From the NCBI RefSeq assembly GCF_001983105.1, contig NZ_MOMC01000050.1, forward strand, positions 38,735-44,072: a stretch of 5,338 nt of DNA, in the 5' to 3' direction. The translations under genes and the position numbers were made by a program. Shown piece by piece: positions 1 through 5,331 of the stretch; position 1 is the first letter of the stretch; each line of letters begins with the position of its first letter. This DNA comes from Pseudofrankia asymbiotica. Lineage in GTDB: Bacteria; Actinomycetota; Actinomycetes; Frankiales; Frankiaceae. The notes under the pieces were generated by a model. The model did no database searches. It was given only the letters and a program-made list of their open reading frames with translations, and was not told the DNA's origin.

Positions 1-907
1 GGATCCACTCGATGGTCTGGAACCAGGTGTTGACGAGGCCCTGCACGCCCTGCGGGTTCTCGGACACCAGCTTCTTCGAGACCGCCAGGTGGTCGGGAAT
101 GGCGCCGGGGAAGTCCGCCGAGGTCGCGATCGCCTTGCTGCCGGCGAGGCCCAGCGCGGTGGTGGTGAACGGCGCGAACACGCCGACCGCGTCCACCTGG
201 CCGGCGACGAACGCCGCCGCCGCCGCGTCGGTCAGCAGCGGCTGGAAGGTGACGTCCTTCTCCGTGAGGCCCGCCTTCGCGAGCGCGAGCAGCAGCAGAT
301 AGTGGTCGACGGTGCCCTGCTCGGCGGCGACCGTCTTGCCCTTCAGGTCGGCGACGCTGTTGATCCCGGGCTTCGCGATGATCTGGTCATTGCCTGTGGA
401 GTTGTCGTTCGTCAGGACGATGGTCTCCTCGGCGCCGCCGGCGACCGAGGCGAGCGTGTCGTTGAGCGTCTGGCTGTTCGCGTCGACGTTGCCGGTCGCG
501 AGCGCGTTGAGGCTGTCGGTGTAGCTGTCGAAGTACTTCAGGTCGACCTTGACGCCGTTCTTCTCGAAGAAGCCCTTCTCCTGGGCGACCTGCCAGGGGA
601 ACCAGCCGGGCCAGGCGCTGAAGGCGAGGGTGATCGGCTTGGCGGAGGAACCACCGGACGGCGTGTCGGAGCTTTCGTCGGAGCCGCCGCAGGCCGCGGC
701 GACCAGCGCCACGGAAAGCGCCGCCGCGCCGACGCCGAGCGCCCGCCGGCGGTGGGCCCGGCCGGCGGAGAAGACCGGGCCGGCGGGAATGGCGGACCCG
801 GGAGGAGCAACGGAGCCGACGGGGCTGGCGGAGCCGGCCGGGCGGCCGGAAGCGGAACTGCTGCGCCTACCCTGACCCAGCAGGCCGCGCAGGACGGTGC
901 GAAACAC
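1..907 (-). CDS. ABC transporter substrate-binding lipoprotein, probable guanidine importer (C-terminus outside window)
   Basis: Binding protein of the NMT1/SsuA/TauA-like (nitrate/sulfonate/taurine) class, which captures a small solute outside the membrane and hands it to an ABC permease. The first 302 residues are present. The frame starts at GTG 907, with GAAAGGA nine bases upstream, and I saw no other usual start codon before the signal segment. An Arg-rich stretch (HRRR, residues 52-55) precedes a hydrophobic segment (about 56-72) and a lipobox-like LVAAAC with Cys73, predicting a lipid-anchored protein. The mature part begins with a Ser/Gly linker, then ITLAFSAWPGWFPW (92-105), QEKGFFEKNGVKVDL (109-123), a DSLNALATGNVDA segment (131-143) and AEQGTVDHY (195-203), typical of this fold. 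Seen: fold motifs and lipobox. Inferred: guanidine as ligand, from its position after a guanidine riboswitch and a guanidinase. Related proteins carry sulfonates, nitrate or thiamine precursors, so the ligand is not proven. The leader before the signal is unusually long. Confidence 0.9.
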   Translation of the reverse strand, partial: MFRTVLRGLLGQGRRSSSASGRPAGSASPVGSVAPPGSAIPAGPVFSAGRAHRRRALGVGAAALSVALVAAACGGSDESSDTPSGGSSAKPITLAFSAWPGWFPWQVAQEKGFFEKNGVKVDLKYFDSYTDSLNALATGNVDANSQTLNDTLASVAGGAEETIVLTNDNSTGNDQIIAKPGINSVADLKGKTVAAEQGTVDHYLLLLALAKAGLTEKDVTFQPLLTDAAAAAFVAGQVDAVGVFAPFTTTALGLAGSKAIATSADFPGAIPDHLAVSKKLVSENPQGVQGLVNTWFQTIEWI

Positions 908-916
908 GGACCGGTG

Positions 917-923
917 TCCTTTC
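917..923 (-). promoter_or_regulatory. Ribosome binding site of the substrate-binding protein gene
   Basis: GAAAGGA read on the minus strand ends nine bases before GTG 907. It is the only good purine-rich site in the gap after the hydrolase gene and fixes the start of the lipoprotein. Confidence 0.7.
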
Positions 924-974
924 GAAGCAAGCGGACGTGCGGATGCGGATCTGTTGTCGGACCGAGCCACCCGG

Positions 975-1006
975 GGCCGCGCGACGGGGCGGGGCGTCGC
1001 GCGGCC
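975..1006 (-). repeat. Perfect 12-bp inverted repeat (intergenic hairpin) between hydrolase and transporter genes
   Basis: The arms at 975-986 and 995-1006 are exact reverse complements (GGCCGCGCGACG on the plus strand) around an 8-base loop. The hairpin starts about 20 bases after the hydrolase stop codon and ends about 70 bases before the GTG of the next gene. No U-run follows on the minus strand. It could be a partial terminator or a 3' stabiliser that sets the enzyme-to-transporter expression ratio; a full terminator is less likely if the two genes share the riboswitch. Confidence 0.6.
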
Positions 1007-1025
1007 GATGGCCGGCGGAGCGGGG

Positions 1026-2219
1026 TCAGGCGGACGCCGCGCGCCTGGGCAGGTGGCCGGCGCGCACCAGGCAGCCGAGGGTGTCGCAGATGACGCGGGT
1101 GGCGATCAGCGCGGTGATCTCGGCGTTGTCGTAGGGCGGCGAGCACTCGACGACCTCGATGCCGGCGAGCGGCCTCGCGTCCGCGATGAGCTGGATGAAC
1201 TTCAGGACCTCTCGGGGCAGGAAGCCACCGGGCTCGGGCCAGCCGGTGCCGGGCACGAACGCGGCGTCGAGGCAGTCGACGTCGAACGACAGCCAGACCG
1301 CGTCCGTGCCGTTCCAGGCCACTTCGAGCGCCCGCTCGGCCGCGGCCTCGATGCCCATCTCCACGCAGTCGGTGACCGTCATGATCGTGGTGCCGCGCTC
1401 GCGGCCGACCTTCACGCCGGGCCGCGGCGCCTGCCAGCCGCCGATGCCGATCTGCACCAGGTTCTCCGCCGGCACGTTCGGCAGGTCGGTGGCGTGGAAC
1501 CACGGCGTGGTGTGCATCCGCTCGTCGAGGTCGGTCTCCTGGGTGTCGACGTGGCGGTCGAAGTGGATGATGCCCAGCTTGCCGCCGCCCAGGTTCTCGG
1601 CGACGCCCTTGGTCGTCGGGTAGCCGATGGAGTGGTCGCCGCCGAGGACGACCGGGAAGGCGCCGGAGGCGTAGACGTGCGAGACGGCCTTCGTGATCTG
1701 GTCGAAGGTCTTCTCGATGTTGGCCGGAATGGTGAACACGTCGCCGACGTCGGCGATCGTGATGGACTCGCGCAGGTCGACGCCGAGCTCGAAGCTGTAC
1801 GGGCCGTAGAGCGCGGAGATCTTCCGGATGCCCTGCGGGCCGAACCGGGTGCCCGGCCGGTAGGTCGTGCCGCCGTCGAACGGCGCGCCGAGCACGACGA
1901 CGTCGTACTCGCCGCACCTGCGCACGTCCTCGACGTAGGGCGCCTTCAGGAACGTGTTGATGCCGGCGAAGTGCGGCAGCTCGCCGCGGGAGAACGTCGG
2001 GATCCGCCGGTCGACGATCGAGTCGGCGCCCTGCAGGCCGAACTCCAGCCCGCGGGCGATCTCCTCGTCCCATTTCGTCGTCGGCAGCGCCTCCTCGGCG
2101 GCGACCGCGTAACGGGCCTCGGGGCCGTAGTTCTCGTGCAGCGCGTCGGTGGAGAAGCCTTCCGGGAGATGGCGGTGGGGATGGCCCTGCCCATGGGAGT
2201 GGGGATGTGAGTGGCCCAC
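1026..2219 (-). CDS. gdmH: Guanidine hydrolase (Ni-dependent, arginase/agmatinase family), GdmH-like
   Basis: A 397-residue cytoplasmic ureohydrolase, proposed to split guanidine into urea and ammonia. All six binuclear-metal ligands of the family are visible: His196 (GGDHS), Asp221, His223 and Asp225 (DRHVD), and Asp313 and Asp315 (SFDVDCLD). Usual family members read DAHxD; DRHVDTQE here, followed by MHTTPWFHAT (235-244) and GTGWPEPGG (324-332), resembles the cyanobacterial guanidinase group (Synechocystis Sll1077) as I recall it, rather than agmatinase SpeB. The N-terminus has an extension of roughly 90-100 residues, longer than in typical agmatinases, opening with seven His among the first 17 residues. 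Start: GTG 2219, four bases after AAGGAG. An in-frame ATG at 2315 lies inside the riboswitch and is rejected. The gene is directly downstream of a guanidine-I riboswitch and upstream of an ABC binding protein, which supports guanidine as substrate. Seen: family, ligands and riboswitch. Inferred: substrate and nickel use. The alternative is agmatinase or guanidinobutyrase. Confidence 0.88.
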   Translation of the reverse strand: MGHSHPHSHGQGHPHRHLPEGFSTDALHENYGPEARYAVAAEEALPTTKWDEEIARGLEFGLQGADSIVDRRIPTFSRGELPHFAGINTFLKAPYVEDVRRCGEYDVVVLGAPFDGGTTYRPGTRFGPQGIRKISALYGPYSFELGVDLRESITIADVGDVFTIPANIEKTFDQITKAVSHVYASGAFPVVLGGDHSIGYPTTKGVAENLGGGKLGIIHFDRHVDTQETDLDERMHTTPWFHATDLPNVPAENLVQIGIGGWQAPRPGVKVGRERGTTIMTVTDCVEMGIEAAAERALEVAWNGTDAVWLSFDVDCLDAAFVPGTGWPEPGGFLPREVLKFIQLIADARPLAGIEVVECSPPYDNAEITALIATRVICDTLGCLVRAGHLPRRAASA

Positions 2220-2223
2220 GAAG

Positions 2224-2229
2224 CTCCTT
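2224..2229 (-). promoter_or_regulatory. Shine-Dalgarno site that sets the GTG start of gdmH
   Basis: AAGGAG on the minus strand lies four bases before GTG 2219. Its GGAGC (2223-2227) can pair with GCTCC (2235-2239) to form a small 5-bp hairpin with a 7-base loop that would hide the site. This SD is why GTG 2219 is chosen over the in-frame ATG 2315. Confidence 0.75.
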
Positions 2230-2236
2230 ATGGCGG

Positions 2237-2278
2237 AGCCCGGCTGGAGGCAGCCAGGCGTGGCTGGCCTCCCGGGCT
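2237..2278 (-). terminator. Candidate expression-platform hairpin of the riboswitch
   Basis: On the minus strand AGCCCGG (2278-2272) pairs with CCGGGCT (2243-2237). GAGG pairs with CCTC, and CAGCCA (2266-2261) with TGGCTG (2256-2251), around a 4-base loop. This gives about 17 bp, interrupted by one bulged C on one side and CAG on the other. The 5' arm is the conserved 3' end of the aptamer, so hairpin and ligand-bound aptamer cannot coexist. No U-run follows. If it terminates transcription it would be a U-less terminator formed without guanidine, which fits the known ON behaviour of guanidine-I switches. Seen: base pairing. Inferred: function. Confidence 0.5.
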
Positions 2279-2396
2279 TTTGTCCCGCCGTGGAACGGAG
2301 CGACCGCGTCGGCATACCTTCGTCCGCCCGGACGCCGACCGGTCGCCCCGCCTCGCCTCTCGGTCCAGGCCCGCTCCCGCGACGGAACCCTAGGCG
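2266..2396 (-). ncRNA. Guanidine-I riboswitch (ykkC leader RNA)
   Basis: The conserved blocks of the ykkC/guanidine-I aptamer appear in order on the minus strand: CTAGGGTTCCG (2393-2383), CTGGACCGAGAG (2368-2357), ACGG and GGGACAAAAGCCCGGGAG (2290-2269). Between the second and third blocks lies an arm at 2346-2300: a 13-bp stem with one bulge, an internal segment and a GTCC/GGAC tip. The class binds free guanidinium and normally raises expression of guanidine export, degradation or import genes. It sits about 50 bases before the gdmH start. The outer boundaries are approximate; the conserved core is unmistakable. Confidence 0.95.
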
Positions 2397-2399
2397 CGC

Positions 2400-2417
2400 C
2401 TCACCTGTGGTGGTGAG
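2400..2417. repeat. 6-bp inverted repeat just upstream of the riboswitch
   Basis: CTCACC (2400-2405) and GGTGAG (2412-2417) are exact reverse complements with a 6-base spacer. It overlaps the edge of a 10-bp palindrome, AGGCGCGCCT (2392-2401), at the 5' border of the aptamer. It could be an operator near the transcription start or a 5' hairpin of the leader. There is no direct evidence for either. Confidence 0.35.
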
Positions 2418-2438
2418 TCGAGATCAGCAAAGCCCTCC

Positions 2439-2460
2439 GGTGTCACCGAACGTGAACACC
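2439..2460. promoter_or_regulatory. Imperfect inverted repeat with a possible -35 element for the gdmH transcript
   Basis: GGTGTCAC (2439-2446) faces GTGAACACC (2452-2460), complementary except for one extra base. On the minus strand one arm contains GTGACA, one mismatch from a TTGACA -35 box, at a suitable distance upstream of the riboswitch. No convincing -10 box lies 16-18 bases further on, so the promoter call is weak. The same repeat could be an operator, or a weak terminator about 60 bases after the sensor gene stop. Confidence 0.3.
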
Positions 2461-2518
2461 ACTGTTGCGACTGCGTGAACATCCCGGCCGCGCGGACCCG
2501 CGGCGGTCGCGACGGCGC

Positions 2519-4987
2519 CTAGGCGTAGGGCGGGCGCAGGTCGAAGATGGTGCGGCGGACCTCGTCGATGGTCTGGTCCAGGTCGGAGATCGCGGCGGAC
2601 AGCCGCTCGACGCCCGGCTCGGCGACGAGGCGGGTCAGCGACTGCAGCCGCAGGCCCACCGAGAACAGCCGCTGGATGACGAGGTCGTGCAGCTCGCAGG
2701 CGATCCGGTCACGGTCCTCGAAGACCGCGAGGCGAGCGCGGTCCTCCTGCATCTGGGCGAGCTCGACGGCGGCGGCGATGATGTTGGCCACCGACTGGAC
2801 GAAGTGCGCCTCGTCCTTGGTGAACCACCGGCGGGTGCCGCTGTGCGCGGCCAGCACGCCGAACGCCCTGCTGCCGACGCCGATCGGCGCGCCGACGCTG
2901 GCGACCGCGCCGTCGCCCTGCAGCCAGCGCTCCGTCGCGATGTCGGGGTGGCCGGACAGGTCGTCGACGACGAGCGGCTGGCAGGACGAGAGCACCTTCG
3001 AGATGTACGAGCCGGGCGCGGCGGAGACCAGGCCGGCGTTCCACGAGCCGCCGTAGCGCCCGTAGCAGGCACGCACATGCGCCTGGACATCACTCGTCGG
3101 CCGCGGGCTGCCGCCGACGTCGGCGATCCTCGCGACGCCCACGACACCGCCGGCGCCGCCGGCGCCATCGGGGACGGCCGTGACGTCGTCGTGGGCCTCA
3201 CCGAACCCGGCGCGGCTGGCCCGGCCACCGGTCTGGGTCGCGAGCTCGATGCACTCGATGAGGTCGCAGCGCTCGACGGCGAGCGTGGAGGCGACCAGTT
3301 CGACAGCCTCGTTCAGCAGGGCGGCCACGTCGAGCGTGGTGAGTGCGCGCTGGCCGAGGTAGGCGAGCGCCGCCTGCTGACGCTCGGCACGGCGCAGGTC
3401 GGTGATGTCGGAGAACACGACGGCGACCTGGGTACCACTGTCGTCGTGCATCGGGATCACGGTGGCGCGCAGCGAGCGCACCGGGCCCAGGGAGACCTCC
3501 TGGGGCTCCCCCGTGGCGGGCCGCCCGGCGGCGGCGTCCTGGGCGGCGGCCGCGCGGGCCGGCAGTACGTCGAGGTCGCCGATCTGGGCCTGCCGGGTGC
3601 GGCGGGCCGTCGCGACGAGGCCCCACTCACCGCCGAGCGCCGGGCCGCCGGGCGCGGCCGGGCGCAGCCGCAGGGACAGCTCGTCGACCGGGTCGCCGGA
3701 CCGGGTCGGGGTACCGACCAGCCGGTCGACCACCCGGGACGCGCGGCGCACCGCCAGGTCGGGGTCGTAGATGACGACGCCGACCGGCAGGTCGTCGATC
3801 TTGCCGCCCGTGGGCACGAGCTCCAGCAGCGCGCTCTGCTCGCCGGCCATCTCCGCGCCGAAGCGGGCGTCGGTGACGTCGATGATCGTGCCCATGTTGC
3901 CGACGACCTCGCCGTCGTCGTCGCGCAGCACCCGCGCGCGGATCTGCACCCGGCGGTAGGTCCCGTCGGCGATCCGGTAACGGGTCTCGTGATGGCAGTG
4001 GTCCGCTCCGCCGACGACCACCGCCATGAACAGGGCGATGGTGTGCTCGATCTCCTCGGGATGGACATAGGAGATGAACCGGTTTCCGAGGCTCTCGGCG
4101 ATGCTGAACCCGGTGAGCCGGGTCCAGGCCGGGTTCAGGTAGGTCCAGCACCCTTCGGCGTCGGTGCGGAACACGACCTCGGCAAGGGTGTCGAGGAGGT
4201 TCAGGGCGTCGAGACCGGCCGCCATCGACGTACGGGCGGCCGGCATGGTCGGGCCGTCCAGGACCGGGTGCCTGACCGTCGACGCGGGCGGCCCGGCCGG
4301 GGCCGACGGCCGACGCGGGGGAACCGGCGACATCGACGCGCTCGGAGCGGCGGGCTCCTGCCCGCGGGCGCCGGCAGGCGGGTATGGCCCCGCCTCTGGC
4401 CGTGCCCGGCCGGGCGTGGGGGTAGGCCGACCCAGCCGCGCCGTTCCGGTGCCGGTCGGCCCGGAACTCACCTCGGGCGGCGCTGGGCGGCGGATCGGCG
4501 AGAGGTGCCTGAGCGGCGCTGGCGTCATCGAGCCGGACTCGCCGGACTCGCCGGGCACGACGCCCATGCGACCGGCGCCGCCGGGCCGGGCGTCAGGGCC
4601 GCCGCGCCGGTTGTCCTGGCTCAGCTGGTCGCCGACGTGGCCGGGCTGGACGTGGCCGAGCGGATGGCCGCGGTCGTACTCGCCACCGCCGGGCCGGGCG
4701 CCTTCGGCGTGGCCACGGTAAGGGCCCCCGTCACGGCCGGGCGGGTCCGCGCCAGGCGGGTCCGCGCCAGCTGGGCTCGCGCCGGGTTGGCCGCCGTCCG
4801 GGAGGCCGTTGCTCGCGTCGGCCATGGTGGCCCGCCAGGCGCCGAAACCGACGGCGGCGTTCGGCCCGGTAAAGTCGAGGCCCGCCTCCGGGGTGTGGCC
4901 CGCGCCCTCGCCGTAGCCGCGGCCGTCGGAGGACGCGCTGTCGGCGCCCGCGTGGTGGTCGGTTCTCGCGCCGGGCTCGTCATTCAT
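2519..4987 (-). CDS. PAS-PAS-GAF-HisKA_3 sensor protein lacking the HATPase domain
   Basis: An 822-residue cytoplasmic signalling protein with no visible membrane segment. Residues 1-255 are a Gly/Pro/Ala-rich, probably disordered tail. PAS1 spans about 256-375 (FRTDAEGCWTYLNPAW, then the DGTYRRV strand and IIDVTD). PAS2 spans about 395-532 (VGVVIYDPDLAV to VVFSDITDLRRAE). The GAF domain spans about 545-745. A HisKA_3 dimerisation and phospho-acceptor segment follows (758-820) with DRDRIACELHDLVIQRLF and His767 as the expected phosphorylated histidine, very like the DevS/DosS H-box. The protein ends at TIFDLRPPYA, where the ATP-binding domain should begin. Reading through the TAG gives no HATPase sequence before the riboswitch. 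Such a protein could be phosphorylated by a partner, act as a dimerising ligand sensor, or be a decayed kinase. Start: ATG 4987, where strong third-position GC bias begins; the in-frame ATG at 5095 has weaker bias. The SD is weak. The sensed ligand is unknown. Confidence 0.85.
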   Translation of the reverse strand: MNDEPGARTDHHAGADSASSDGRGYGEGAGHTPEAGLDFTGPNAAVGFGAWRATMADASNGLPDGGQPGASPAGADPPGADPPGRDGGPYRGHAEGARPGGGEYDRGHPLGHVQPGHVGDQLSQDNRRGGPDARPGGAGRMGVVPGESGESGSMTPAPLRHLSPIRRPAPPEVSSGPTGTGTARLGRPTPTPGRARPEAGPYPPAGARGQEPAAPSASMSPVPPRRPSAPAGPPASTVRHPVLDGPTMPAARTSMAAGLDALNLLDTLAEVVFRTDAEGCWTYLNPAWTRLTGFSIAESLGNRFISYVHPEEIEHTIALFMAVVVGGADHCHHETRYRIADGTYRRVQIRARVLRDDDGEVVGNMGTIIDVTDARFGAEMAGEQSALLELVPTGGKIDDLPVGVVIYDPDLAVRRASRVVDRLVGTPTRSGDPVDELSLRLRPAAPGGPALGGEWGLVATARRTRQAQIGDLDVLPARAAAAQDAAAGRPATGEPQEVSLGPVRSLRATVIPMHDDSGTQVAVVFSDITDLRRAERQQAALAYLGQRALTTLDVAALLNEAVELVASTLAVERCDLIECIELATQTGGRASRAGFGEAHDDVTAVPDGAGGAGGVVGVARIADVGGSPRPTSDVQAHVRACYGRYGGSWNAGLVSAAPGSYISKVLSSCQPLVVDDLSGHPDIATERWLQGDGAVASVGAPIGVGSRAFGVLAAHSGTRRWFTKDEAHFVQSVANIIAAAVELAQMQEDRARLAVFEDRDRIACELHDLVIQRLFSVGLRLQSLTRLVAEPGVERLSAAISDLDQTIDEVRRTIFDLRPPYA
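4741..4785. repeat. 15-bp tandem repeat in the N-terminal tail of the sensor gene
   Basis: Two identical 15-base units (4741-4755 and 4756-4770) are followed by a diverged third. They encode the GADPPGADPP run of the sensor's low-complexity N-terminus. In-frame units expand or contract without breaking the gene, so length variation between strains is likely. Confidence 0.7.
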
Positions 4988-5188
4988 GAGCTGGCACCGA
5001 GCCGCGCCCACCCTGGCTGACGGGCATCTCCACAGCCGCGCCGACCGTGTGGCCCGGCCGGCCCGCGGTCTCGTCCGCCCGTCCGGCCTCGGCACGCGCC
5101 ACGTCCCTCATGCCCACGCCATCCCCAGACTCCCCCCGGCCCCGGCAAGGTCTCGGTCAGCACCCAGCGGTCGTCCCCAGCCGGACGC

Positions 5189-5204
5189 CGCACTTGACAG
5201 TGCG
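5189..5204. repeat. Perfect 6-bp inverted repeat upstream of the sensor gene
   Basis: CGCACT (5189-5194) and AGTGCG (5199-5204) flank TGAC. It lies about 200 bases before the sensor start, just downstream of the possible promoter. It may be an operator half-site pair; evidence is limited to symmetry. Confidence 0.3.
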
Positions 5205-5223
5205 CGTCTCGATACCGTTCGAC

Positions 5224-5252
5224 ACCGTACGCGCTGACCCCGCTCCCGTCAC
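5224..5252 (-). promoter_or_regulatory. Tentative sigma-70-type promoter for the sensor gene
   Basis: On the minus strand GTGACG (5252-5247) is followed after 17 bases by TACGGT (5229-5224). Both resemble actinobacterial -35 and -10 boxes. It would produce a leader of about 230 bases. In DNA this GC-rich, chance matches are common. Confidence 0.3.
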
Positions 5253-5300
5253 GACACGGGTGCGGATCCGTACGGCACCACACCCGTTTCACACCTTAGA

Positions 5301-5331
5301 GCCGGCCAGGCGGGACTTATCCCGGGCCGGC
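5301..5331. repeat. Strong inverted repeat at the window edge, possible terminator
   Basis: GCCGGCC (5301-5307) pairs with GGCCGGC (5325-5331), and inside it GGGA (5312-5315) pairs with TCCC (5320-5323) around CTTA. It could end transcription of a gene beyond 5338 in either direction. No clear U-run is visible, and the plus-strand continuation is outside the window. Confidence 0.4.

Noticed and set aside
538..2073. 511-codon minus-strand open frame overlapping the hydrolase and lipoprotein genes
   Set aside because: It is out of frame with two well-supported proteins, is Arg/Pro-rich and shows no motif. It is a shadow frame.
897..2210. 437-codon plus-strand open frame opposite the hydrolase
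   Set aside because: It is antisense to a protein with all six ureohydrolase metal ligands. Its composition is that of a complement frame, without domains.
1026..2219. Calling the enzyme agmatinase (speB) or arginase
   Set aside because: The fold and metal ligands fit the whole family, but the DRHVD motif, the long His-rich N-terminus and the guanidine-I riboswitch point to guanidine hydrolase.
2465..5020. 851-codon plus-strand open frame
   Set aside because: It lies opposite the sensor gene, has no recognisable domain and is Arg/Gly/Ala/Asp-rich, as expected from the complement of GC-biased codons. The minus strand shows clear PAS, GAF and HisKA_3 motifs.
5191..5216. TTGACA on the plus strand as a -35 box for a rightward promoter
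   Set aside because: No acceptable -10 box lies 16-18 bases downstream and no plus-strand gene follows. The hexamer is part of the CGCACT/AGTGCG inverted repeat.
4984..5292. 102-codon minus-strand frame whose stop overlaps the sensor start as ATGA
   Set aside because: The overlap resembles translational coupling, but the product is Arg/Gly-rich with scattered Cys and Trp and no motif. Third-position GC is weaker than in the real genes and the GTG has no well-spaced SD.
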